Below are positions 1-6,571 of a DNA stretch of 9,212 nt, piece by piece (the stretch's first letter is position 1; each line of letters begins with the position of its first letter). This DNA is from Oscillospiraceae bacterium. GTDB lineage: Bacteria; Bacillota; Clostridia; Oscillospirales; Oscillospiraceae. A program made the position numbers and the translations under genes. The stretch lies in NCBI GenBank assembly GCA_017458885.1, contig JAFSZQ010000005.1, positions 1-9,212 on the forward strand, in the 5' to 3' direction. The notes beneath the pieces are model-generated. The model was not told the origin of the DNA. It searched no databases and was given only the letters and a program-made list of their open reading frames with translations.

Positions 1-337
1 GCGAGAGCTTGGAAAGCTCCGTATGCTCCAGCTCCGCCATGAAGCCGAGACTGCCGAGGTTGACGCCGAGGACGGGGATGCCGCGCTGGGCGGCGGTCTT
101 GGAAAGATGCAGGATCGTGCCGTCGCCGCCGAAGGCGATCAGCAGCTCCGCGCCGCGCAGCTCCTGCTGCAAGGGGCGGACGTCCAGCCCATAGCCCTCC
201 GGCTCCTCGCTGCCGCGGAACGGGATGCACACCACGTTCGGGCAGCGCGCCGCGTCGAGTATCGCCTTCGCCTCCTTCGCCACGCGCAGCTCCGCGTCGC
301 GGTAGGGGTTCGGGCAGAGGATCACCTTTTTGAGCAA
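1..337 (-). CDS. nadK: NAD kinase, N-terminal part (runs off the window)
   Basis: NAD kinase phosphorylates NAD to NADP with ATP or polyphosphate in the cytoplasm. The first 112 codons are present; the 3' end lies beyond base 1. Translation gives the family signature GGDGT at residues 70-74, followed by the conserved NLGSLGF stretch at 93-99, which together form the nucleotide-binding core. I chose the TTG at 337-335 because a strong GAGGAGG lies about 8 nt upstream and overlaps the tlyA stop codon; the reading then starts with a hydrophobic beta strand (KKVILCPNP), as expected for the family. The gap to tlyA is 13 bp, so the two genes are almost surely co-transcribed. A GTG four codons downstream is a weaker alternative start. 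The family assignment is firm from the motifs; the C-terminal domain cannot be judged here. Confidence 0.93.
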   Translation of the reverse strand, partial: MLKKVILCPNPYRDAELRVAKEAKAILDAARCPNVVCIPFRGSEEPEGYGLDVRPLQQELRGAELLIAFGGDGTILHLSKTAAQRGIPVLGVNLGSLGFMAELEHTELSKLS

Positions 338-350
338 CCGTTCCGCCTCC

Positions 351-1151
351 TCACTGCTCCAGCTCCTCGTGCGACGCTGCCACGAGCGCCGCGAGGTCGA
401 ATGCCCGCGCCGTCGCCGCGCCCTTTTGGAGCGAACCCAGATATTCGATGTTCCCCTCCGGCCCGCGGATGGGGGAATACGTCAGGTCGAGCACGCCGAA
501 GCCGCTCGCCGCCGCGTGCTCCAAAAACCGCTCCAGCACTTCCAAATGCACCGCGCCGTCGCGCACGACGCCCTTCTTGCCGACCTTCTCGCGCCCCGCC
601 TCGAACTGGGGCTTGACGAGGCAGGCGACGCGCCCTCCGTCCTTCAAGACCCCGTTCACCGCGGGCAGGATCAGCCCCAGCGAGATAAACGACACGTCAA
701 CGGACGCAAAATCCAGCGCATCGGGCACCTGCTCGCGCGTCAGATACCGCGCGTTCGTGCGCTCGAGGCAGACGACGCGCGGGTCGCTCCGCAGCCGCCA
801 GTCGAGCTGCCCGTAACCCACGTCCACGGCGTAGACCTTCGCCGCGCCGTGCTGCAGCATACAGTCGGTGAACCCGCCCGTGGACGCGCCGACGTCGGCG
901 CAGACGCAGCCGGAGAGGTCGAGGGCGAACGCGCGCATCGCCTTTTCGAGCTTCAGCCCGCCGCGGCTGACGTAGGGCAGCGCGCTGCCGCGCACCTCCA
1001 CCGCCGCGCCGGGCGCGACGGCAAAGCCCGCCTTGTCCGCCTTCTGTCCATTGACATACACGACGCCGCTCATGATGATCGCCTGCGCCTTTTGCCGCGT
1101 CTCGGCAAGGGCGTGTTCGACGAGGTAGACGTCCAGCCGCTGTCCCTTCAT
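351..1151 (-). CDS. tlyA: TlyA-family rRNA (cytidine-2'-O)-methyltransferase / hemolysin-like protein
   Basis: The product is 266 aa, the usual size for the TlyA (YqxC) family: an N-terminal S4 RNA-binding domain followed by an FtsJ-like SAM-dependent methyltransferase. The S4 part covers about residues 4-62 (RLDVYLVE, then the VYVNGQ turn). The methyltransferase has the family junction [10 protein letters not shown] (62-71), the SAM-binding loop [14 protein letters not shown] (86-99), the acidic strand [11 protein letters not shown] (110-120), DVSFISL (152-158) and KPQFE (180-184). Mycobacterial TlyA 2'-O-methylates rRNA; in Firmicutes the role is assumed by homology. ATG at 1151-1149 is preceded by GGAGG at 7 nt spacing and overlaps the dxs stop as ATGA, indicating translational coupling. 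The reading frame stays open upstream for 88 codons inside dxs, but that extension is Arg/Gly-rich and lacks a matching ribosome site. Confidence 0.94.
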   Translation of the reverse strand: MKGQRLDVYLVEHALAETRQKAQAIIMSGVVYVNGQKADKAGFAVAPGAAVEVRGSALPYVSRGGLKLEKAMRAFALDLSGCVCADVGASTGGFTDCMLQHGAAKVYAVDVGYGQLDWRLRSDPRVVCLERTNARYLTREQVPDALDFASVDVSFISLGLILPAVNGVLKDGGRVACLVKPQFEAGREKVGKKGVVRDGAVHLEVLERFLEHAAASGFGVLDLTYSPIRGPEGNIEYLGSLQKGAATARAFDLAALVAASHEELEQ

Positions 1152-2869
1152 CGCGCAACCTCCAACGCCTTCGCCGCGATGGAGGCGGCGTCGAGCCGGA
1201 ACGCCTCGCGGAGCTGCTTCGCGCCGCCGTGGGGCGGGAACCGCTTGCCGAGGTTGCAGAGGTAGAGCTTTTGCAGCGGCGTGCCCTCCTCGGTCAAGAT
1301 CGCCGCGAGCCGCTGCCCCGCGCAGCCGACGCTCGCGCACTCCTCCGCGACGATGAGCTTTTTCGTCCCCGCGAAGGTTTTTCGCACGTCCGCGTCCACG
1401 AACGGAGAGATACAATTCACTTTCACGACCCTTGCGGAAACGCCCTGCTTCTCCAAAATATCCGCCGCGTCCAGCACGGGGGAGATCATCGTGCCGTAGG
1501 CGCAGAGCGTCAGGTCGCCGCCCTCGCGGAGCGTGGCGAACGCGCCGGCGCTCCGCTCGTCGTGGTAGCCCTCCTCCCCGCCGCGCGGGTAGCGGATGGC
1601 GACGGGGCCCTGTATCTCAAACACCGCGCGGCGCAGCATCGCGCGCAGCTCGGCAAAGCTCGCGGGACAGAGGACGGTCATGTTCGGGATGTCGGAGAGG
1701 AACGTCGCGTCGAAGATGCCGTGGTGCGTCTCGCCGTCCGCGCCGACGAAGCCCGCGCGATCCACAGCGAAAACAACGTGCAGGTCGGAAAGCGCCGTGT
1801 CGTGCAGGAGCTGGTCGTAGGCGCGCTGCAAAAACGTCGAGTACACGGCGTAGACGGGGATCAGCCCCTGCTTCGCCATGCCCGCCGCCATCGCCGCCGC
1901 CTGCGCCTCCGCGATGCCGACGTCGAAAAAGCGGTCGGGGTATTGCGCGGCAAAGCCCGTCAGCCCCGTGCCGTCGCACATCGCCGCCGTGATCGCGCAC
2001 ACGCGCCGATCCTCCGCGGCAAGGCGGCAAAGCTCGTCCCCAAAGACGGCGGAGAACGTCTCGCCGCCCGGCTCCTGTCTGCCGCTCGCGAGGTCGAACG
2101 CGCCCACGCCGTGCCACTTGTCCGGCTCGCGCTCGGCGGGCGCGTAGCCCTTGCCCTTGACCGTGCGGACGTGCAGCAGCACGGGGCGCGCAAGCGCCTT
2201 GGCGCGCCGCAGGGCGTCCTCCGCCTGCGCCTCGTCGTGCCCGTCGATGGGGCCCAGATAGGTAAAGCCCATGTCCTCGAACAGCGTCTCGCCGTGGAGC
2301 TGCGACAGGTGCTCCGACACCGCGCCGACGTTGCGGGAGATGGACATACCGTTGTCGTTCAAAATGACGATCAGCGGCTCGCCGGACGCGCCGGCGTTGT
2401 TCAGCCCCTCGTAGGCGAGCCCGCCGGAGAGCGCGCCGTCGCCGATGAGCGCGAGCACGGAGTAGTCCTGCCCCAGCAGCGTCCGCGCCCGCGCCATGCC
2501 GAGCGCCACGGACACGGAGTTCGACGCGTGTCCCGCGACGAAAGCGTCGTGGACGCTCTCGGACGGCTTCGGAAAGCCCGACAGCCCGCCGTATTGCCGC
2601 AGCGTCGGGAACCGCGCCATGCGCCCCGTGAGCGCCTTGTGCGCGTAGCACTGGTGCCCGACGTCGAACACGAGCCGGTCGCGCGACGTGTCGAACACAC
2701 GGTGGATCGCGACCGTCAGCTCCACCGCGCCGAGGTTCGAGGCGAGGTGTCCGCCGGTCGCGGCGACGCTCTCCAAAAGGAACGTATGCAGTTCGCGGCA
2801 CAGGAGCTCCGTCTGCGCGCGCGTGAGCGCCTTGACGTCCTCCGGCGAATGAATGTGCTCCAAAACCAA
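1148..2869 (-). CDS. dxs: 1-deoxy-D-xylulose-5-phosphate synthase, short form
   Basis: Dxs is a thiamine-diphosphate enzyme that condenses pyruvate and glyceraldehyde 3-phosphate, the first step of the MEP isoprenoid pathway. The 573 aa product has the transketolase-like layout: GGHLASNLG with His41, the ThDP/Mg motif GDG at 143-145 followed by NN at 157-158, GPIDGHD (206-212), RTVKGKGY (235-242), catalytic Glu321 in GIAEA, YSTFLQRAYDQ (343-353) and DRAGFVGADGETHHG (370-384). It is about 45-60 residues shorter than typical Dxs; most of the loss is one variable segment after the SxxLSQL stretch near residue 190. The motif usually written GIAEQHAVT reads GIAEAQAAA here. The start is TTG at 2869-2867 with AAGAGG 8 nt upstream, overlapping the oapA stop. 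It is coupled to tlyA by a 4-bp overlap and supplies precursors for the IspA encoded across the RNA gene. Confidence 0.96.
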   Translation of the reverse strand: MVLEHIHSPEDVKALTRAQTELLCRELHTFLLESVAATGGHLASNLGAVELTVAIHRVFDTSRDRLVFDVGHQCYAHKALTGRMARFPTLRQYGGLSGFPKPSESVHDAFVAGHASNSVSVALGMARARTLLGQDYSVLALIGDGALSGGLAYEGLNNAGASGEPLIVILNDNGMSISRNVGAVSEHLSQLHGETLFEDMGFTYLGPIDGHDEAQAEDALRRAKALARPVLLHVRTVKGKGYAPAEREPDKWHGVGAFDLASGRQEPGGETFSAVFGDELCRLAAEDRRVCAITAAMCDGTGLTGFAAQYPDRFFDVGIAEAQAAAMAAGMAKQGLIPVYAVYSTFLQRAYDQLLHDTALSDLHVVFAVDRAGFVGADGETHHGIFDATFLSDIPNMTVLCPASFAELRAMLRRAVFEIQGPVAIRYPRGGEEGYHDERSAGAFATLREGGDLTLCAYGTMISPVLDAADILEKQGVSARVVKVNCISPFVDADVRKTFAGTKKLIVAEECASVGCAGQRLAAILTEEGTPLQKLYLCNLGKRFPPHGGAKQLREAFRLDAASIAAKALEVAR

Positions 2870-2875
2870 ATCGAA

Positions 2876-3430
2876 TTACCTCTTGCTTCCGATGTGAAAC
2901 AGGCGCAGCAGCTTTGCCGCGCGCAGAACGACCTCCGTGCTGCGGCTGATGGCGAGCCGCTTGCCGAGCGCCTTGCCGCCGATGGTCAGCCCCGAGATGA
3001 GCGCCGTGACCGCGATGGAGAGCAGGATGCTCTGCGTGTCGAACCGCTCCTGCAGGCGCACGACGATGACCGCCGCGGTCGAGCCGCTGACGATGCCGCA
3101 GATGTCGCCCACGACGTCGTTGCAGAAGCTCGACGCCTTCTCCGCGTTTTTGAGCAGGAACAGCGCCTCCCGCGCGCCCCGTTCGCGGTGCGCCGCCATC
3201 GAGTGGAACACCCGCGCGTCCGCCGCCGTCACCGCGACGCCGAGCACGTCGAACGCGATGCCGAGCGCCACGAACGCCGCGAGCACCGCGACCGCGAGCG
3301 CGTAGCCCGCGCCCTCGAGCACGACGCCCGACGCGAGGCTCAGCAGCGCCGAGAGCGCGACGGACATCAGAAAGATGCGCAGCACCCAGCGCGAGTAGCT
3401 TTGGGGCTTGCTTTCGTCCTTTTTTGCCAT
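2876..3430 (-). CDS. oapA: OLE-associated membrane protein OapA
   Basis: The 184 aa product looks like OapA, the membrane protein that binds OLE RNA and holds it at the cytoplasmic membrane. About four hydrophobic segments are visible, near residues 16-38, 41-69, 106-124 and 134-152, with a basic N-terminus (MAKK) and a basic C-terminal tail rich in Arg/Lys. Between the second and third segments is a charged region ending in NDVVGD, with Asp105 and Asp109 four residues apart. From memory, B. halodurans OapA has functionally important aspartates at 104 and 108, so size and spacing agree. The identification also rests on place: directly downstream of the RNA and 6 bp ahead of dxs, as in known OLE loci. 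ATG at 3430 has GAGG 6 nt upstream; an in-frame extension to 3541 runs through palindromic repeats and is not credible. Without the context it would be called a hypothetical membrane protein. Confidence 0.87.
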   Translation of the reverse strand: MAKKDESKPQSYSRWVLRIFLMSVALSALLSLASGVVLEGAGYALAVAVLAAFVALGIAFDVLGVAVTAADARVFHSMAAHRERGAREALFLLKNAEKASSFCNDVVGDICGIVSGSTAAVIVVRLQERFDTQSILLSIAVTALISGLTIGGKALGKRLAISRSTEVVLRAAKLLRLFHIGSKR

Positions 3431-3437
3431 AAAAAGC

Positions 3438-3570
3438 CTCGCAGAGTTTGCCGCCCGCAGGCGGCAAAGAATCCGAAATTTCACTTTGCGCGAAGTGCCC
3501 GTGCGCCTTCGGCGCGCGGGAAGCGCAGCGAATCCTCTCATTTGAAAGCGGCAAAGCCGCTTTCAAATGA
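3438..3570. repeat. Cluster of four palindromes between OLE RNA and oapA
   Basis: Four inverted repeats are packed into about 130 bp. From low to high coordinate: TTTGCCGCC/GGCGGCAAA at 3447-3468 with a 4-nt loop; CACTT/AAGTG at 3482-3497; an imperfect CCCG-GCGCC/GGCGC-CGGG hairpin at 3498-3520 with a 3-nt loop; and a perfect 15-bp stem with a 3-nt AAA loop at 3538-3570. GAATCC occurs twice in the same orientation, at 3469-3474 and 3530-3535, bracketing the middle two hairpins. None is followed by a T-run on either strand, so they are not ordinary terminators. The layout resembles a dispersed intergenic palindromic (REP or MITE-like) element, but other copies cannot be seen in this window. 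The last palindrome ends just ahead of the oapA ribosome site at 3437-3440. Confidence 0.7.
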
Positions 3571-3816
3571 AGCCAAACAGCGGCGGCAAGACGGGGTAAT
3601 CCTACGGCTTTGGTCGGGTCGGCTTTCCCCGCGTCCCGCCTCCCGTTGCCGGTCAGGTGGTTCCCCTTTGAGGGACGTGCCGCGCCGTCGCCGACGCGCG
3701 ATACCCGATTGCCACTTAGTCCGCACTGCAATCCCCGCCCTGCCCCAAAGGACAGCCTAGGCGATTTCCGCCACAGTCGAACCGTCTCTTAGCCTCTTTT
3801 GCAGCGCCGGTTTCGC

Positions 3817-3833
3817 GGGGCGGAGACCGCCCC
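3817..3833 (-). other. Internal OLE hairpin, 7-bp GC stem with 3-nt loop
   Basis: On the minus strand GGGGCGG, TCT, CCGCCCC forms a perfect short hairpin within the proposed RNA. It is one of the clearest local stems in the middle of the transcript. I do not assign it a numbered OLE helix. Confidence 0.6.
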
Positions 3834-3999
3834 GTTCCCCCTCGCGCGCCACGCAAGGCAGGCTACTCCGCGCACAGCGTTCACGGCGAGACCGCCGAAT
3901 AGCACCGCGACGCGGGTTCATCGCCCGCTCCGTACCAAGGTCGCTTACCCTTGCGGGAGTACGCCCGGCACGAGGGCGGGTCTCCACGGGACCAGGGTC

Positions 4000-4033
4000 G
4001 GATCCCCCATGCCATTGGGGGACGCCCGGATCC
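4000..4033 (-). other. Internal OLE hairpin closed by GGATCC repeats
   Basis: GGATCC occurs at both ends and, being self-complementary, can pair with itself. Inside, CCCCCA and TGGGGG pair around a 6-nt loop, with a bulge of about 6 nt on the 5' side of the transcript. The two pairings share a G, so the exact register is uncertain. It lies in the 5' third of the proposed RNA. Confidence 0.55.
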
Positions 4034-4199
4034 CGCAGGCGCAGCATATGCTTTTGCCTCCCTTCAGCACCCACCCCAAACTGGGCGTAAGCAGCAGGCA
4101 CCAAAGGCTTCACAGTTGTGCCCTTCAAAGGATTTTTAGGCCCTTCTTGGGAGACGGCAGATCTGACTAGGATACTGCGCCGCCGTTCAGCAACTTGTT

Positions 4200-4228
4200 A
4201 TTATAACGGAAAACGGCTGAATATGCAA
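4200..4228 (-). promoter_or_regulatory. Candidate promoter for OLE RNA
   Basis: A perfect TATAAT -10 box lies at 4205-4200 on the minus strand. A TTGCAT hexamer at 4228-4223 is exactly 17 nt upstream, a weak (3 of 6) match to TTGACA. Initiation would fall near 4194, just before the first base of the terminal helix of the proposed RNA. The -35 overlaps the loop and 3' arm of the preceding hairpin. The perfect -10 in an otherwise GC-rich region makes chance less likely. Confidence 0.6.
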
Positions 4229-4240
4229 GATATTCAGCCG
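4210..4240 (-). terminator. Terminator-like hairpin after ispA
   Basis: On the minus strand, an 11-bp perfect stem CGGCTGAATAT / ATATTCAGCCG with a 5-nt CTTGC loop is followed by TTTT. It starts 22 nt after the ispA stop. The U-run is short and the stem is half AU, so termination may be partial. It would separate the exonuclease VII-ispA transcript from OLE RNA while allowing some read-through. Confidence 0.6.
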
Positions 4241-4262
4241 CATATCCACAAAAACTTTTCGC

Positions 4263-5099
4263 TCAGCTCTCCCGCGCGGCGAGAGTTTGCGCGAGCCACA
4301 CGAGAAGCTCGCTCCCGTCTATGCCATTCAGCGTCGCGACCGCCGCGTCCGTCAGCCGCGCGACCTCCGATGCGCAGCCGTCCGCGCCGAGGATGCTCAC
4401 GAACGTCGGCTTGTCCTCCCCCGCGTCGAGCAGGTCGTCGCGGAGCTGGAACGCCAGCCCCAAATGCGCGGCATAGGCGCAAAGCGCCGCCGTCAGCGCC
4501 TCCGGCGCGCCCGCCGCCGCGCAGCCCAGCTCCGCCGCCGCGCGGAGCATCGCACCCGTTTTTTTCGCGCACAGCTCGCTCAGCGTCGCGCGGTCGTGCC
4601 CATACCCCGCAAGATCGAGCGCCTGTCCCGCGACCATCCCGTCCGCGCCGCTCGCGCGCGCAAGCGCGCGCGTGGCGGTGGTCTTCGCCGCGTCGCTGAT
4701 GTGCGGCGCGTCCGCGATCAGACGGTACGCCTCGGCTTGCAGCGCGTCGCCCGCGAGCGTCGCGAGCGCCGTACCGTAGACGACGTGGTTCGTCGGCTTG
4801 CCGCGGCGCGTCGCGTCGTCGTCCATACAGGGCAGGTCGTCGTGAATGAGCGAATAGGTGTGCACCAGCTCCAGCGCGCAGGCAAACGGCAGCGCGCCGC
4901 GCCAGTCGGCAAGCCCGCCCAAGCGCGCGCACTCGAGCGTCAGCACGGGGCGCACGCGCTTGCCGCCGGAGAGCAGGCTGTAGCGCATCGCCTCATAGAG
5001 GCTCTTCCACGGCGGTTCGGCGGTGAACAGCCCGTTCAGATACCCCTCCACGGCGGCGCGGTATGCCTCGTACCGCGCGGAAAACGCCCTATCGTCCAT
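4263..5099 (-). CDS. ispA: Short-chain (2E,6E)-farnesyl/geranyl diphosphate synthase
   Basis: This prenyltransferase condenses IPP with DMAPP and GPP to make farnesyl diphosphate for undecaprenyl carriers and quinones. The 278 aa product has the isoprenyl synthase landmarks in order: GGKRVRP (45-51) for diphosphate binding, the first Asp-rich motif HDDLPCMDDD (86-95) with the two-residue insertion typical of bacterial FPP synthases, KPTNHVVYG (101-109), GQALDL (158-163), KKTGAM (179-184), and the second Asp-rich motif QLRDDLLD (218-225) followed by EDKPTF. Length is slightly below the usual 290-300 aa. ATG at 5099 overlaps the end of xseB by 11 bp; the nearby GGAAGG is unusually close, so coupling to xseB probably matters. 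Product chain length (C10 against C15) cannot be fixed by eye. Confidence 0.95.
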   Translation of the reverse strand: MDDRAFSARYEAYRAAVEGYLNGLFTAEPPWKSLYEAMRYSLLSGGKRVRPVLTLECARLGGLADWRGALPFACALELVHTYSLIHDDLPCMDDDATRRGKPTNHVVYGTALATLAGDALQAEAYRLIADAPHISDAAKTTATRALARASGADGMVAGQALDLAGYGHDRATLSELCAKKTGAMLRAAAELGCAAAGAPEALTAALCAYAAHLGLAFQLRDDLLDAGEDKPTFVSILGADGCASEVARLTDAAVATLNGIDGSELLVWLAQTLAARES

Positions 5100-5337
5100 T
5101 GCCTTCCGCTTCGCCGGTGAAGCCGCTCTCGACCGGCGTGCCGTCCGCGCCCTTGGCGAGCTTGACCACCTTCTGCTCCGCCTCGTCGAGCATCGCTTCG
5201 CAGGCGGTCACGAGCGCCGTGCCCTCCTCGAACAGCCTGAGCGAATCCGCGAGCCGCGCGTCGCCCTTTTCGAGCGCGGTCACGATCTCCTCCAGCCGCG
5301 CGACGTTCTCCTCAAAGCTCTTTTCCGTCTTTGCCAT
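5089..5337 (-). CDS. xseB: Exodeoxyribonuclease VII small subunit
   Basis: XseB is the small, helical subunit of exonuclease VII, several copies of which wrap the XseA coiled-coil to form the enzyme that degrades single-stranded DNA to oligonucleotides. The 82 aa product is the normal size and shows the family pattern SFEENVARLEEIV (7-19), ALEKGD (21-26), and SLRLFEEGTALVTACEAML (32-50), a predicted helical hairpin. The last 20 residues are a Gly-rich, non-conserved tail. The gene overlaps the end of xseA by 26 bp and the start of ispA by 11 bp, so all three should be translated from one message. The start is the first ATG giving the full conserved N-terminus. Confidence 0.95.
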   Translation of the reverse strand: MAKTEKSFEENVARLEEIVTALEKGDARLADSLRLFEEGTALVTACEAMLDEAEQKVVKLAKGADGTPVESGFTGEAEGNGR

Positions 5338-6547
5338 CGTCCGTCCCTCCTATCGTCTCCACGACGCAGCCGAGCGTTCCCTCGGCGAGCGTCAGGTCGA
5401 GCCTGTCCCCGATGCTTATGTCCGCCGCGCGTTTGAGCACGCGCCCGTCCGCCGCGCGCGCCACGGCGTAGCCGCGCCCCAATACCTTCAGCGGGCTGAG
5501 CGCGTCGAGCGACGCGCAGAGCGCGGCGTAGGTCTTCTGCCGCTCCGCGAGCTGCCGCCGCGCGGCGGCGGCGAGACGGCTGCGCGTGTAATCGAGCAGC
5601 ATCCGCTTGTCCGACACGAACGCCGTCGGGTCGGTCAGCGCGCGCTTGCGCGACAGCTCCGCAAGGCGCTTTCGCAGGGCTTCGAGCCTTGCCGCCTCGC
5701 GCGCCGCCATGCGCTCCGCCGTGGCGGCGAGGCGGCGGCGCAGCTCGTTTTGATCCGGCACGGCGATCTCCGCCGCGTTGGACGGCGTGGACGCCCGCGC
5801 GTCGGCGACGAAGTCCGCGATGGTCACGTCCGGCTCGTGCCCGACGGCGGAGACGACGGGCAGCTCGGAGTCGTAGATCGCGCGCGCCACGCGCTCGTCG
5901 TTGAACGCCCACAGGTCTTCGATGGAGCCGCCGCCGCGCCCCGTGATGATGACGTCGGCGACGCGCCAGCGGTTCGCGTAGCGGATCGCGCCCGCGATCT
6001 CGCTCGGCGCCTCCGCGCCCTGCACGCGCACGGGCAGCAGCACGATCTTCGCAAGCGGCCAGCGCGCGCCGAGGATGCGGATCATGTCGTGCACCGCCGC
6101 GCCCGCGGACGACGTGACGATGGCGATGGTCTTCGGATAGCGCGGGAGCGGCTTTTTATGCGCGGGGTCGAATAGACCTTCCTTGTATAGCTTGTCCTTC
6201 AACTGCTCGAACGCGACGTGCAGGTCGCCCACGCCCTCGGCGGTCAGGCCGCTGACATAGAGCTGATACGCCCCGTCGCGCGGAAACACGGAGACGCGCC
6301 CGAAGGCGATGACCCTCATGCCGTTCTCGGGGCGGAAGCGCAGGCGCGAGGCGCTGCCCTTGAAGAGCACACAGCGCATCGCGCCGCTCTCGTCCTTGAG
6401 CGTGAAATAGTGGTGCCCCGAGGGGTAGAGCTTGTAGTTGGAGATCTCGCCGCGGACGTAGATCCCCTGCAACTGCGGCACGCCGTCGAGCAGGGCTTTG
6501 ATGAAGTTGTTCGCCTCCGACACGGTGAAGACCGTCCGTTCTTCCAT
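5312..6547 (-). CDS. xseA: Exodeoxyribonuclease VII large subunit
   Basis: XseA is the catalytic subunit of exonuclease VII, which trims single-stranded DNA in both directions without a metal requirement. The 411 aa product is the usual length. An N-terminal OB-fold (about residues 6-105) carries VRGEISNYK (31-39) and GHHYFTLKD (44-52). The central nuclease domain has IAIVTSSAGAAVHDM (141-155), GRGGGSIEDLWAFNDE (203-218), VVSAVGHEPDVTIADFVAD (231-249) and RASTPSNAAE (251-260). An Arg/Ala-rich coiled-coil follows (about 265-350), and a C-terminal segment with LGRGYA. ATG at 6547 is preceded by an AGGGGG-type site. folD, which sits upstream of xseA in Bacillus, is absent; nusB comes directly before it. 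Confidence 0.97.
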   Translation of the reverse strand: MEERTVFTVSEANNFIKALLDGVPQLQGIYVRGEISNYKLYPSGHHYFTLKDESGAMRCVLFKGSASRLRFRPENGMRVIAFGRVSVFPRDGAYQLYVSGLTAEGVGDLHVAFEQLKDKLYKEGLFDPAHKKPLPRYPKTIAIVTSSAGAAVHDMIRILGARWPLAKIVLLPVRVQGAEAPSEIAGAIRYANRWRVADVIITGRGGGSIEDLWAFNDERVARAIYDSELPVVSAVGHEPDVTIADFVADARASTPSNAAEIAVPDQNELRRRLAATAERMAAREAARLEALRKRLAELSRKRALTDPTAFVSDKRMLLDYTRSRLAAAARRQLAERQKTYAALCASLDALSPLKVLGRGYAVARAADGRVLKRAADISIGDRLDLTLAEGTLGCVVETIGGTDDGKDGKEL

Positions 6548-6571
6548 GCCCTCGCCCCCTTCGTATCACGG

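Larger units (their letters stand above)
3581..4194 (-). ncRNA. ole: OLE RNA (Ornate, Large, Extremophilic noncoding RNA)
   Basis: OLE RNA is a roughly 600-nt structured RNA of Firmicutes that forms a membrane-bound complex with OapA and other proteins; in B. halodurans it is linked to tolerance of alcohol, cold and magnesium stress. This stretch is non-coding, about 614 nt, and lies between ispA and oapA-dxs, the diagnostic locus. Its two ends can pair: minus-strand CGGCGGC (4185-4179) with GCCGCCG (3587-3581), and GTATCCTA (4175-4168) with TAGGATTAC (3604-3596) with one bulged base. Internal hairpins include a 7-bp GGGGCGG/CCGCCCC stem with a 3-nt loop (3817-3833) and a GGATCC-closed hairpin (4000-4033). 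The 5' end is set by a TATAAT box at 4205-4200; the 3' end is inferred from the terminal helix. No terminator follows it, so read-through to oapA and processing are likely. No covariance-model search was possible. Confidence 0.86.

Noticed and set aside
2876..3541. Longer oapA start upstream of 3430
   Set aside because: The added N-terminus would be translated from the palindrome cluster, is Arg-rich, and lacks a ribosome site, while ATG 3430 has GAGG at proper spacing.
3538..3570. Perfect 15-bp palindrome considered as a rho-independent terminator for OLE RNA
   Set aside because: No T-run follows on either strand, and the downstream gene oapA has no separate promoter that I can see, so read-through is more likely.
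3438..3570. Palindrome cluster considered as a CRISPR array
   Set aside because: The repeats differ from one another in sequence and spacing, there are no regular spacers, and no cas genes are present.
1617..3731. Minus-strand open frame of 704 codons overlapping dxs and oapA in another frame
   Set aside because: It is out of frame with dxs and oapA, which have clear conserved motifs, and its product is Arg/Gly/Ala-rich low-complexity sequence.
1229..3760. Plus-strand open frame of 843 codons
   Set aside because: It is antisense to dxs, oapA and part of the RNA. The protein is extremely Arg/Ala/Val-rich with no domain; such long antisense frames are usual opposite GC-rich genes.
3757..4128. 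Minus-strand open frame of 123 codons between ispA and oapA
   Set aside because: It lies wholly inside the proposed OLE RNA, crosses its hairpins, has no recognisable domain and is Arg/Pro/Gly-rich in a pattern expected from GC-rich structured RNA.
3431..4262. Other large RNAs (RNase P RNA, tmRNA, rRNA fragment, group II intron) for the non-coding gap
   Set aside because: I saw no tRNA-like end or tag frame for tmRNA, no RNase P core motifs, no rRNA signature and no intron-encoded protein, whereas gene context and length fit OLE RNA.
5063..6175. Plus-strand open frame of 370 codons
   Set aside because: Antisense to xseA, xseB and ispA, with Arg-rich composition, no motifs and no convincing ribosome site.
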